The notes under the pieces: generated by a model
Told to the model about the DNA's origin: nothing
What the model saw: the letters and a program-made list of their open reading frames with translations, nothing else
The model's database searches: none
Source of the DNA: Bacteroidota bacterium
GTDB lineage: Bacteria > Bacteroidota > Bacteroidia > Chitinophagales > Chitinophagaceae
NCBI GenBank assembly: GCA_018266775.1
Contig: JAFDZS010000011.1
Span: forward strand, 317,245-381,244
DNA: 64,000 nucleotides
Direction of reading: 5' to 3'
Translations under genes and position numbers: made by a program
Shown here: piece by piece, positions 35,256 to 43,616 of the stretch
Layout: each line of letters starts with the position of its first letter
Position numbering within the stretch: position 1 is the stretch's first letter

Positions 35256-36052
35256 TTGCCGCCCGCTGTGTTTGATGCAGGTAATAATGCTGCTTCCACC
35301 TGTTCAATCGTCTGCGATTGTTCTATTACATGTTCCCCCACTTTGGTACGGCGCAAAGCACTAAGGTATCCGCCGCAACCCAATGCAGCGCCAAAATCAT
35401 GCGCCAAACTGCGTATATACGTTCCAGTAGAACAGGTAACTTTGAAATGAACCTGCGGCAATTCAATTCCCGTAATATCAAATGCGAATATGGTCACCGG
35501 CCGCGGTTGCAGGTCCACTTCTTCTCCCCGCCTTGCCAGTTCGTACAATGCCACGCCATCTTTTTTTATGGCAGAATAAACAGGCGGTTTCTGTAAAATA
35601 GTACCGGTGAATTTAAGTGCGGCCTCTTTCAATAATGCCTCAGAAACAAACGAATAGTCTTTATGTTGCGCTGGTAAACTTTCCAGGTCGTAAGTGGGTG
35701 TTACTGCACCCAATGTAATGGTGCCGGTATATTCTTTTTCCGCAGCCATGAGGCCGTTGATCTTTTTGGTGAATTTACCTGTACAAACCAGCAGCAACCC
35801 GGTCGCCAATGGATCGAGCGTGCCTGCATGCCCGATTTTTTTGATCTGCAGCATTCCACGCAGTTTCCTGATCACATCAAATGAAGTCCAGTGCAGGGGT
35901 TTATCCACCAGCAGTATTTTTCCTTCCAGGTATTGTTGTTGTATGGCCGGATCGATGGGTGGATGTTTGATGCGTTCTTTACGCTCTGCTGTTACACCTT
36001 CAGCCGCCAGTTGCTGTTCACGTTTTGCCCGGTAAGTATTTTTTCTTGCCAC
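35237..36052 (-). CDS. truB: tRNA pseudouridine-55 synthase
   Basis: TruB makes pseudouridine 55 in the T-loop of tRNAs. The 271-residue enzyme has ILLVDKPLHWTSFDVIRKLRGML, the catalytic Asp in GHAGTLDPLATGLLLV, YTGTITLGAVTPTYDLES, QKPPVYSAIKKDGVALYELAR and CSTGTYIRSLAHDFGAALGCGGYLSALRRTKVG, all typical. A basic N-terminal extension (~40 residues, many Arg/Lys/Glu) precedes the core. The start appears to be GTG at 36,052. Its last residues overlap the end of the convergent TamL gene. Confidence 0.95.
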   Translation of the reverse strand: MARKNTYRAKREQQLAAEGVTAERKERIKHPPIDPAIQQQYLEGKILLVDKPLHWTSFDVIRKLRGMLQIKKIGHAGTLDPLATGLLLVCTGKFTKKINGLMAAEKEYTGTITLGAVTPTYDLESLPAQHKDYSFVSEALLKEAALKFTGTILQKPPVYSAIKKDGVALYELARRGEEVDLQPRPVTIFAFDITGIELPQVHFKVTCSTGTYIRSLAHDFGAALGCGGYLSALRRTKVGEHVIEQSQTIEQVEAALLPASNTAGGNQNENG

Positions 36053-36100
36053 AACTATTCCAGTTTTGCTGCAAACTTAGCGTTTTAATGCGTAGTGCAA

Positions 36101-37444
36101 TTATATTGCCTGCCTTGCTTTTACCTCCAGGTATTTGTTTACTGCATTCACTGTAAGTTTTTCCGGTGGTGTTAACACAGCCAGTATGCCGTGGTTCTGC
36201 AGTTCCTTTACAATGAGCCTTTTTTCAAACTCAAATTTTTCTGCGATGGTTTTAATGTAGATGTCTTCTATATTTTTAGCCTGCACATGAGATAGCTGGT
36301 GCAGTTCTGTATTTTCAAAAAACACCACCATCAGCAAATGGTGCCGGGCAATGCTGCGCAGGTAAGGCAGCTGGCGTTTAAGGCCGGATAATGATTCGAA
36401 GTTGGTATATAATATCAGCAGGCTGCGGTGTTTGATACGGCCGCGTATCTGCAGGTACAGCATTTCAAAATCGCTTTCAAGAAAAGCTGTTTCCTGGTTG
36501 TACAGTAACTCCAGTATGCTTTCTCTTTGTATGGGCTTGCGGTCGGCCGCAATAAGCGAACCCATTTTATTGGCAAACGTCATTACACCCACACGGTCTT
36601 GCTTTTGCAGGCATACATTACTCATCACCAGCGTGCTGTTGATGGCATAATCCAGCAGGGTAAGATTATTAAAAGGCATTTTCATTAACCGGCCTTTATC
36701 GATAATGCAATATACCTGCTGAGAGCGCTCATCAGTATAATTGTTCACCATCAAGCTGCCTTTGCGTGCAGTGGCTTTCCAGTTAATAGTGCGGATATCG
36801 TCTCCCCGCACATATTCCTTGATCTGTTCAAACTCCATGCTGTGGCCAATTTTGCGCATGCGTTTATTGCCGTGTTCAGTTTGTATAGTGGTTTGCGACA
36901 GCAATTCATATTTACGCATCTGCAAAAATGAGGGATACACCGGAATGGTTACGGCAGCATCCACATCATGCCGGCGTATTAAAAAACCCAGCAGGGATTT
37001 TACGTATAAAATGATATTACCGAAATGATATTCACCACGGTTTACCGGCCGCAATTTGTATTCAAAAACTTTTTGTTCCCCCGGTGCAAAAACCTGAGCC
37101 AGTGACCAGTCACGTACCTGGAACTGTACCGGCAGTTCATCAATGATTTCCATACTCACCCTGAACGATAGTGTATTGGTCACCTGCAGTTCCACCCTGT
37201 TGTCGTCTCCATTACTCAGCCTGTCTGCCGTTATTCTTTTGGCCAGCGGGCTTTTGCCAATCACAAAAAGAAAAGCATAATCAATTAGTGTAAGCGCAAC
37301 AGTGATCAGCAATACAATACCCGGTATTTGCTGCAGCGGCGGCACAAAGAATGATACGATGTACAGCACAACGCAAATGATAAGTGCCAGGTACAACCGG
37401 GGTGCCAGGTACAGGTTGCCGATATATTTTCGTGTTGATGTCAT
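36101..37444 (-). CDS. DUF58 domain protein of the MoxR cluster
   Basis: The 447-residue protein has two N-terminal membrane helices (~15-60), a beta-rich section (~80-190) and the DUF58 domain with HSMEFEQIKEYVRGDDIRTINWKATARKGSLMVNNYTDERSQQVYCIIDKGR. The Arg-Gly-Asp-Asp/NWKATAR segment is the DUF58 signature, and the C-terminal half resembles a von Willebrand A fold with IDKGR. Such proteins accompany MoxR ATPases, which are thought to act as chaperones in assembling envelope or metal-containing complexes. The gene lies 20 bases after moxR, in one operon. Confidence 0.9.
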   Translation of the reverse strand: MTSTRKYIGNLYLAPRLYLALIICVVLYIVSFFVPPLQQIPGIVLLITVALTLIDYAFLFVIGKSPLAKRITADRLSNGDDNRVELQVTNTLSFRVSMEIIDELPVQFQVRDWSLAQVFAPGEQKVFEYKLRPVNRGEYHFGNIILYVKSLLGFLIRRHDVDAAVTIPVYPSFLQMRKYELLSQTTIQTEHGNKRMRKIGHSMEFEQIKEYVRGDDIRTINWKATARKGSLMVNNYTDERSQQVYCIIDKGRLMKMPFNNLTLLDYAINSTLVMSNVCLQKQDRVGVMTFANKMGSLIAADRKPIQRESILELLYNQETAFLESDFEMLYLQIRGRIKHRSLLILYTNFESLSGLKRQLPYLRSIARHHLLMVVFFENTELHQLSHVQAKNIEDIYIKTIAEKFEFEKRLIVKELQNHGILAVLTPPEKLTVNAVNKYLEVKARQAI

Positions 37445-37464
37445 GCACAGCTGAGGCCTGGTTT

Positions 37465-38445
37465 TTAACGGGGAATTTCTATTGCTTTTAAAATATTATC
37501 AATCAGGTCATCTGCCGTTACCCCTTCCATTTCCTTTTCGGGTGTAAGAATAATGCGGTGCCTGAGCACATGCGGTGCCATTTCAACAATATCTTCAGGG
37601 GTTACAAAATCTCTTCCTTTAACGGCTGCGTTGGCCTTAGCCGATTTCAATATGGCCAGCGAAGCCCTCGGCGATGCACCGAGATATAATGCCGGGTTAT
37701 TTCTTGTTTCATTTACAATACGTGCAATAAATTCAATCAGTTTGGGCTCAACAATGATGGATTGTATGAGGCTGCGGTAATGCTGAATATCTGCCGGTGA
37801 TAAAATTTTCCGTATCTCTTCCAGCATCTGCCCCTGTGTTTTAGCCTGCTGGCTGGTTAATATTTTTACTTCTTCATTTAATGCAGGATATTTTACATCA
37901 ATCTTAAACAGGAAGCGGTCCAGCTGTGCTTCGGGCAACCGGTAGGTTCCCTCCTGCTCAATGGGGTTTTGTGTAGCCAGTACAATAAATGGTGCCCGCA
38001 TAATATGCGTGTACCCGTCTACGGTAACCTGCCGTTCTTCCATTACTTCAAACAGTGCCGCCTGTGTTTTTGCCGGGGCACGGTTGATCTCATCAATCAG
38101 TACAATATTGCTGAATATGGGGCCTGATTTAAAACGGAAATCGCCTTCTTTGGGATTGAATACAGATGTACCCACCACATCACTGGGCATCAGGTCGGGC
38201 GTAAACTGCAGGCGTGAAAAATCCACGTCAATGATTCTTGCCATCAGCTTTGCGGTGAGGGTTTTAGCCACTCCCGGTACACCTTCAATAAGAATGTGCC
38301 CATCGCAAAGCAAACCAATCAGCAACAGGTCCACCATCTGATGCTGGCCTATGATTACTCTTCCAATTTCGTTCCTGATATCATATACAGCACGGTTCAG
38401 GCCGCTGAGGTCAATCCGTTGTTCGAATATATTTTCTTCCATCAT
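37465..38445 (-). CDS. MoxR-family AAA+ ATPase
   Basis: The 326-residue ATPase has Walker A GVPGVAKT, Walker B VLIDEINR, the MoxR stretch RAPAKTQAALFEVMEERQVTVDG, sensor 1 ATQNPIEQEGTYRLPEAQLDRFLFK and sensor 2 ASPRASLAILKSAKA. It follows a DUF4350 lipoprotein-like gene by nine bases and precedes the DUF58 gene. In this phylum the ATPase is almost always paired with DUF58, and the pair probably remodels or loads cofactors into client proteins. The client here is unknown. The neighbouring envelope proteins (DUF4350, DUF4129, SpoIIM) suggest an envelope task. Confidence 0.95.
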   Translation of the reverse strand: MMEENIFEQRIDLSGLNRAVYDIRNEIGRVIIGQHQMVDLLLIGLLCDGHILIEGVPGVAKTLTAKLMARIIDVDFSRLQFTPDLMPSDVVGTSVFNPKEGDFRFKSGPIFSNIVLIDEINRAPAKTQAALFEVMEERQVTVDGYTHIMRAPFIVLATQNPIEQEGTYRLPEAQLDRFLFKIDVKYPALNEEVKILTSQQAKTQGQMLEEIRKILSPADIQHYRSLIQSIIVEPKLIEFIARIVNETRNNPALYLGASPRASLAILKSAKANAAVKGRDFVTPEDIVEMAPHVLRHRIILTPEKEMEGVTADDLIDNILKAIEIPR

Positions 38446-38454
38446 TTACTAAGA

Positions 38455-39648
38455 TTATTTTGAATAAAATTTTTGTATTTGCTCGTTTAAAGATAATAAT
38501 TGATAGTCATCCACCTGCACACTCTGGTAAACGTGGGTGATGGCCCTGTACAACGATTCCACACGCTCCTGCTGTACACCGCTTTTACGGCTTAACGTGG
38601 TAATAAATTCCTCATCAACAACATTGGTGTTAAGGAAATAAGTGTTGCGTACATGCTCATTAAAATAGGTGATCATTTTCTCGGCAATATTCCTGTTGTC
38701 CTTCTTTTGCAGGTATAACCTTCCAATGGTTTCTGTAAAAGCCAATGTGGTGTTGACGTTGGGTTTTATTTGCTCAACAATACGCTGCTTTCTTTTGCTG
38801 GCAAACAATGCGTACAATATCATTAAAGCCAGGATGAGATAAAAGGCTGCTGCCAATGGTGGGTGCGACAGAATTTCCCCCAGTGCTCCCCTGCTTCCCC
38901 TTCTTGCGGTAAACCGCCGGTAATAATCATCCCAATATAAATGATCCGGGCTCAGGTTGGTATAAGCCATTGCATTTTGAAGATATTTGTAGTTGTCATC
39001 TTTCAGCAAAAAATAATTACTGAATGCTTTGGGCTCGCAGTGCAAAAACAATTTTCCCTTGCCATGAAAGTATACCAGGAAATTGGTATTCATGTGTTCA
39101 TCATGCCCCAGCACTTTGGTATACACAGTATCTTTTACAATAAAATTATTTTGAAATGGATAATAGAAGTACGAATAAAGGCTGTCGCGTGTTTTAGCGC
39201 CGGTTTGCATCATCGTGTCTATGTTCCAGTTCAGCCCGTAAAAAAATTCGTTGAAGTTTTCTTTGCATTTAACCTGGTTCAGCAGTGATGTATCAATATA
39301 ATTGGCGGAAATAAAAAGGGTGTTGCCTGCATATACATAATCCAGCATGGCTTTGGCTTCTTCATCACTTAAAAAAACAAATTTTGAAATGCATACGTAT
39401 AAAGACCCGGTATCTGACAACTGGCTCCATGTATTGTCGAAAGGCTGATTTTTGGTACGAACATCGTTGCGGCTGAACATATTCTCCAACTGGTGATACG
39501 CCACATAACCGCCAAAAGGAATCTGGTCGTTTTTGGCATAAGTTTCCCGCAGGTCGGGCCTGGGCCTTTTATTTTCAGTGCCCGAACAGGATGCCAGCAA
39601 CCCCAGCGCCATGCAGCCAATAATGATATGAAAGATTCGTTTGGTCAA
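38455..39648 (-). CDS. DUF4350-type lipoprotein with C-terminal membrane helix
   Basis: The 397-residue protein begins at a TTG (39,648) that yields a good lipoprotein signal: MTKRIFHIIIGCMALGLLASC. Residues ~35-230 match DUF4350, a class I glutamine amidotransferase-like fold (PFGGYVAYHQLENMF, SDEEAKAMLDYVYAGNTLFISANY). One membrane helix follows at ~265-285 (PPLAAAFYLILALMILYALFAS), then a cytoplasmic helical tail. Having both a lipid anchor and a membrane helix is unusual and would fix both ends to the inner membrane. It is the third gene of the SpoIIM-DUF4129-DUF4350-MoxR-DUF58 operon. Confidence 0.82.
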   Translation of the reverse strand: MTKRIFHIIIGCMALGLLASCSGTENKRPRPDLRETYAKNDQIPFGGYVAYHQLENMFSRNDVRTKNQPFDNTWSQLSDTGSLYVCISKFVFLSDEEAKAMLDYVYAGNTLFISANYIDTSLLNQVKCKENFNEFFYGLNWNIDTMMQTGAKTRDSLYSYFYYPFQNNFIVKDTVYTKVLGHDEHMNTNFLVYFHGKGKLFLHCEPKAFSNYFLLKDDNYKYLQNAMAYTNLSPDHLYWDDYYRRFTARRGSRGALGEILSHPPLAAAFYLILALMILYALFASKRKQRIVEQIKPNVNTTLAFTETIGRLYLQKKDNRNIAEKMITYFNEHVRNTYFLNTNVVDEEFITTLSRKSGVQQERVESLYRAITHVYQSVQVDDYQLLSLNEQIQKFYSK

Positions 39649-39654
39649 AAGCGT

Positions 39655-40458
39655 TTACAGTTTACTGTTAAATTGTGTGAATGATGGAACCAGTTTCTGA
39701 TAGATGGCATCATCTATCGCAAATTCCCCATACCACACGTATTCATAATTTAATGTAAGGGCAGAGAATTCATTTTGCATTTGATAATTGCTGATCTCCC
39801 TTACATACTGGTAATTGGTTTTATCTGCCGCCAGCTGCACCAGGTTTTTTGCTGCCAGTTTGTACAATGTTTGCAAATATTGATACCGTATGGCCAGCCG
39901 GTAATTACCTTCTTTTGCGGCTTGTTGTATCAATGCACTGAGGTTTGTTTTATCAGTTACTTTTTCTTCATCCGGCTGTTCAGTTACCACCACTGCCGAT
40001 TTTGTATTGCGCCTGAATACACCATCTGAAAGGAATAACCGGAACAGCACAAATAAAATAAATCCGCCGGCCAGTATCCATAATATTACCTGGAAAGCAC
40101 GGCTGCTCAACAGGTCAATCAGCCAGTTACTGCCCGATGATGATTGTTGTTCCTGTGGTTTATCTTCTTTATTTTTTTTGTTTTGTTCTGCCTTTAATAA
40201 ACTGTCAAGATAATGCGTATAAGCAAACCCTTTCATGTTTCTCCAATACGCAATGGAATCTTTGTCCATTGCGGGCATGCGGTACTGCAATGAGGTATCG
40301 ATATAGAGTGTATCGTTAGCAGTAAAAGTTACTTTTTCTTCTTCGTCTGCTTTGGGCGCATCGTTATACGCAGAATCCACGTACACGGAGTCTGCACTTT
40401 GGGCTGTTGCCCAAAACCCGCAAAAAACCATCATCATTACAAGGAAGCTTTTACGCAT
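39655..40458 (-). CDS. DUF4129 domain membrane protein
   Basis: The 267-residue protein has a signal peptide (MRKSFLVMMMVFCGFWATAQ), a polar periplasmic region, one membrane helix (~122-142, AFQVILWILAGGFILFVLFRLFL) and a C-terminal DUF4129 domain (LAIRYQYLQTLYKLAAKNLVQLAADKTNYQYVREI). DUF4129 occurs next to MoxR/DUF58 genes in many bacteria, and its function is unknown. It starts at 40,458, overlapping the SpoIIM stop by eight bases. A TTG/ATG further upstream is possible but would destroy the signal peptide. Confidence 0.85.
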   Translation of the reverse strand: MRKSFLVMMMVFCGFWATAQSADSVYVDSAYNDAPKADEEEKVTFTANDTLYIDTSLQYRMPAMDKDSIAYWRNMKGFAYTHYLDSLLKAEQNKKNKEDKPQEQQSSSGSNWLIDLLSSRAFQVILWILAGGFILFVLFRLFLSDGVFRRNTKSAVVVTEQPDEEKVTDKTNLSALIQQAAKEGNYRLAIRYQYLQTLYKLAAKNLVQLAADKTNYQYVREISNYQMQNEFSALTLNYEYVWYGEFAIDDAIYQKLVPSFTQFNSKL

Positions 40459-41473
40459 GTGCTTGATTAATCCGGTTAACAATGCCATCGTTCTGTATAT
40501 AATATCCTTTTTTATGCAACCGGATGGGCAAGATAATGAAATACCATACCAGGAAACTGAGCGAGGCGGCTAAAATTAATACCGATGCCCATACCGGCAG
40601 GCCAAAATTCTTTTCTTTATCGAACGACTGGCTCATCAGGTGGGTAACGTAGGTTTCTAAAAAAGCCGCCACAATAAATAATGGCACGAGTATAATCATG
40701 ATCTTCATTGCATCTTTAAAGCCCCGTTTAAAACTTTCCATACGGGAGTAAGTGCCGGGAAATAAGTATGAACAGGTAATGATGAAACCTGCTGTTGCAG
40801 CTATGATAAAAGAAAGAATCTCCAGCGTGCCGTGTATCCAGATCACCAATATAGATTGCCAGCCCAGGTTATGTTTAAAAAACATGTACTGGAAGGCGCC
40901 GAGCATAATATCGTTTTGCCAGACGGAAATTAATGTCCATAAGCTTAGTGCAACGCCGCCAATCACCATCAGCAACGCTACAAATGTATTGTTCATAGCT
41001 ATTGCTATAAACATGTTGAACGGGTTATTATCTTTATAAACGCCAAAAGGGTCTCCTTTCGCAATATTGTCTTCAGTTTTTTCCACATAACCGTAAGGAA
41101 GTGCACTCCTCATTACTTCATCGTTGGTCATGGAACCCCAAACACCAATTGCTGTAATAAATACTTCCAGCACAAAAGTGAAAAATAATATACGGTGGTA
41201 TTTTTTGAACAGCAAAGGCAGTTCATACCGCCAGAAAGTAAAAATGCGGGTGTACTTTTCTTTTTTATTCTGGTAGATGCTTTGGTAAATGCTGGCTGCA
41301 ATGCCATTGATCCACCGGGTTACCTTGCTTTTGGGGTAAAAAGTTTTGGCATAGGAAAGATCATCGATAAGGGTGATAAAGCGTTCTGCTGTCTCATCAG
41401 GGTTATCGGTGGATGAATGCTGGTACTCTTTCCACTTTTCGGCATTCTTCTTAATGAACATGGCCTCTCTCAT
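40451..41473 (-). CDS. SpoIIM-family (DUF95) integral membrane protein
   Basis: The 340-residue protein has an N-terminal soluble helical region (~1-90) with ERFITLIDDLSYAKTFYPKSK, then five or so membrane helices between ~90 and 325. The signature region is IAMNNTFVALLMVIGGVALSLWTLISVWQNDIMLGAFQYMFF, and WIHGTLEILSFIIAATAGFII carries the conserved His-Gly-x-x-Glu. In spore-formers SpoIIM belongs to an engulfment complex. Homologues in non-sporulating Bacteroidota always sit with MoxR/RDD genes. It is the first gene of the minus-strand operon, divergent from the RDD gene. Confidence 0.9.
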   Translation of the reverse strand: MREAMFIKKNAEKWKEYQHSSTDNPDETAERFITLIDDLSYAKTFYPKSKVTRWINGIAASIYQSIYQNKKEKYTRIFTFWRYELPLLFKKYHRILFFTFVLEVFITAIGVWGSMTNDEVMRSALPYGYVEKTEDNIAKGDPFGVYKDNNPFNMFIAIAMNNTFVALLMVIGGVALSLWTLISVWQNDIMLGAFQYMFFKHNLGWQSILVIWIHGTLEILSFIIAATAGFIITCSYLFPGTYSRMESFKRGFKDAMKIMIILVPLFIVAAFLETYVTHLMSQSFDKEKNFGLPVWASVLILAASLSFLVWYFIILPIRLHKKGYYIQNDGIVNRINQAHA

Positions 41474-41583
41474 AGGCTAAAATTAAATGAAAATTCGAAT
41501 TATTGAAATTCTTACTTTTTATTTGAATAAAAAAATTGTTCGGGTGAAAAAGAGAATATTTTTATTACGATATTTGAAATACC

Positions 41584-42357
41584 ATGTCGATTATACAAAT
41601 ATCCACCCCTTTCAATATTGATATTGAGTTTGAGCAGGCCGAATTTCATAAACGCTTACTGGCGTATATCATCGATTTTGTGATCCTGTTCATGTATATG
41701 TTCGCCATGTTTACGCTTTTGTTCGATGGCTTTGATGTAGATATCTCAGAATTCTATGCCACCCTGGCCCTTATTATACCACCCATGCTGCTGTACACCC
41801 TGCTAACAGAGTTGTTTTTTAACGGGCAAACTATTGGCAAAAAAATCTTACGCATCAAAGTGGTCAGCCTGGATGGCGGCGAACCCACGCTGGGCCAGTA
41901 TTTGCTGCGGGCATTTTTCCGCTTTTATGAATGGGGCGCTATCATATTCTGGATATTTTTTCGGGAAGGTGTGGGTACCCTGATATTTATGCTGGGTGGC
42001 GTGGTGTGTATTATTGTAATTGCCGTTACCGCCCGCAGCCAGCGCCTGGGCGACCTTGCCGCAGGCACTGTTGTAGTGAACACCCGTACCAAACTGACTA
42101 TTGATGATACCATTTTTATGAACATCAATACCTCCGATTATAAAGTGATGTTCCCCTCCGTGATGCGTTTAAGCGACCGGGATATCAATACCATTAAAGG
42201 CGTGGTGTCACAAGCCGCAAAAAGCCGGAATTATGATATGTGCAACCGTGTAGCCATGAAGGTAAAAGATGTTTTAAAGATCAATACCAACATGTACCCC
42301 GACCAGTTTTTGGAAAAATTGCTGGAAGATTATAATTATCTGGCGACGAAGGAATAA
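41584..42357 (+). CDS. RDD-family membrane protein
   Basis: The 257-residue protein has an RDD domain at ~20-165 with about three membrane helices: FHKRLLAYIIDFVILFMYMFAMFTLLF (containing the Arg...Asp pair), LLTELFFNGQTIGKKILRIKVVSLDG and RSQRLGDLAAGTVVVNTRTK. The cytoplasmic C-terminal part (~170-257) is helical. Some RDD proteins act as Na+/H+ antiporters, but most are uncharacterised. Its position, divergent from the SpoIIM gene with 110 bases between, is the usual arrangement of this cluster in the phylum. Confidence 0.92.
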   Translation: MSIIQISTPFNIDIEFEQAEFHKRLLAYIIDFVILFMYMFAMFTLLFDGFDVDISEFYATLALIIPPMLLYTLLTELFFNGQTIGKKILRIKVVSLDGGEPTLGQYLLRAFFRFYEWGAIIFWIFFREGVGTLIFMLGGVVCIIVIAVTARSQRLGDLAAGTVVVNTRTKLTIDDTIFMNINTSDYKVMFPSVMRLSDRDINTIKGVVSQAAKSRNYDMCNRVAMKVKDVLKINTNMYPDQFLEKLLEDYNYLATKE

Positions 42358-42516
42358 AATCTACCACATAAAATATCTTTTTTCATAAGATAAAGTAAAG
42401 TTTAGCTACGGCATTTATTATCTGCAATCAACAAGCAGTTGTTCTATGGCATTCTTGTTTTTACAGTCTTTTCTTTATTTATAAAAAGAATGGAGATGAA
42501 TAAAATGTGCTTTCAA

Positions 42517-43449
42517 ATGAAACAGGCATTACTTCTTCTGCTATTATTGACTGTTTGCCATTTGTTGCCTGCACAAAAAAATCTTTCCAAATTAGACAGT
42601 TTGCATTCCAGGACAGATATTGAAAAACTGATCCGTTCATTCACCGCCATGAACAAAAGTTTTACTCTGAAGCCTGTTGCCGAAGTTGTGAAAGATAAAA
42701 AACTGAAAACCGCTTTTAAAAAATTGGCTGATTCATTGGGCGTTACCAAATCTTATTATAAATCTGATTTTGATCATAATGGTTATACTGATTTGCTGGT
42801 TACAGGAGAATGTTTTGGTTTACAGGTTTTTGTTGTCATGAGTTTTGGAAAAGATTCATTTAACCTTTGCTGGCTGACGGGTAACGGTCATATTGATTGC
42901 GCTTTTCCAAAAATGCTTAACGATACGGTGATCAGGTATTTTTTTATCCCTGACCCGCATTATCAAAATCCCGACTGGCATAAAAGTTTACAATATAAAG
43001 ACCTCGTGTATCAATATGGAGGATTTATAGAACAGGATCGCCTGGATAAAAAATATGCCATCAGCAAAATTGAATTCAAGGCTGGTTTATGTTATGGATT
43101 ATGCCCTGAATTTTCACTTACCATTGATTCAGGCAGGCAATCCGTTCTTAAAGCAATACAGTTTAACTTCCGGGAATTTAATAGCACTGAATTAAAAGGA
43201 ACATTCAAAACAACCATTACTGATAGCGCTTACTCCACAGTAACCGGCTTGTTGCAGTATATTAATTTTCCCGGGTTGAATGATTACTATCCCGGATACA
43301 ACGAGCACAGCTCCACCAGGACAACAATCATTACTTATGACAACGGAAAAATCAAGACCATAGAAGATGATGGATCAGCAGAGAATTACGGCTTACGAAG
43401 ATTGTATAACTTATTTTTTGATTTAAGATTTAACCAGGATTGGAAATAA
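42517..43449 (+). CDS. secreted protein with DUF6438-like domain
   Basis: The product is about 310 residues from the ATG at 42,517 with signal peptide MKQALLLLLLLTVCHLLPA. An ATG at 42,490 would add nine residues. The N-terminal half has SDFDHNGYTDLLVTG, an EF-hand-like or FG-GAP-like Asp-rich loop. The C-terminal half has KIEFKAGLCYGLCPEFSLTIDSG, the Cys-x-x-x-Cys-Pro pattern of DUF6438 proteins. The function is unknown, but the protein should be periplasmic. Confidence 0.75.
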   Translation: MKQALLLLLLLTVCHLLPAQKNLSKLDSLHSRTDIEKLIRSFTAMNKSFTLKPVAEVVKDKKLKTAFKKLADSLGVTKSYYKSDFDHNGYTDLLVTGECFGLQVFVVMSFGKDSFNLCWLTGNGHIDCAFPKMLNDTVIRYFFIPDPHYQNPDWHKSLQYKDLVYQYGGFIEQDRLDKKYAISKIEFKAGLCYGLCPEFSLTIDSGRQSVLKAIQFNFREFNSTELKGTFKTTITDSAYSTVTGLLQYINFPGLNDYYPGYNEHSSTRTTIITYDNGKIKTIEDDGSAENYGLRRLYNLFFDLRFNQDWK

Positions 43450-43616
43450 AAATATGATCAATACAATCATTTTCTCCCAGGGCCAGACGAAGAAGTCAAA
43501 CCATATCGTCTGCTCTTATATTGTCAAACTTTCTTTCCTTAATAGTAACGAAAGAAAAATCTTCATCAGTTAAACCATCTGCAAGTGCATAAGTCTAAAG
43601 CGGCAAAATCAGCTCA

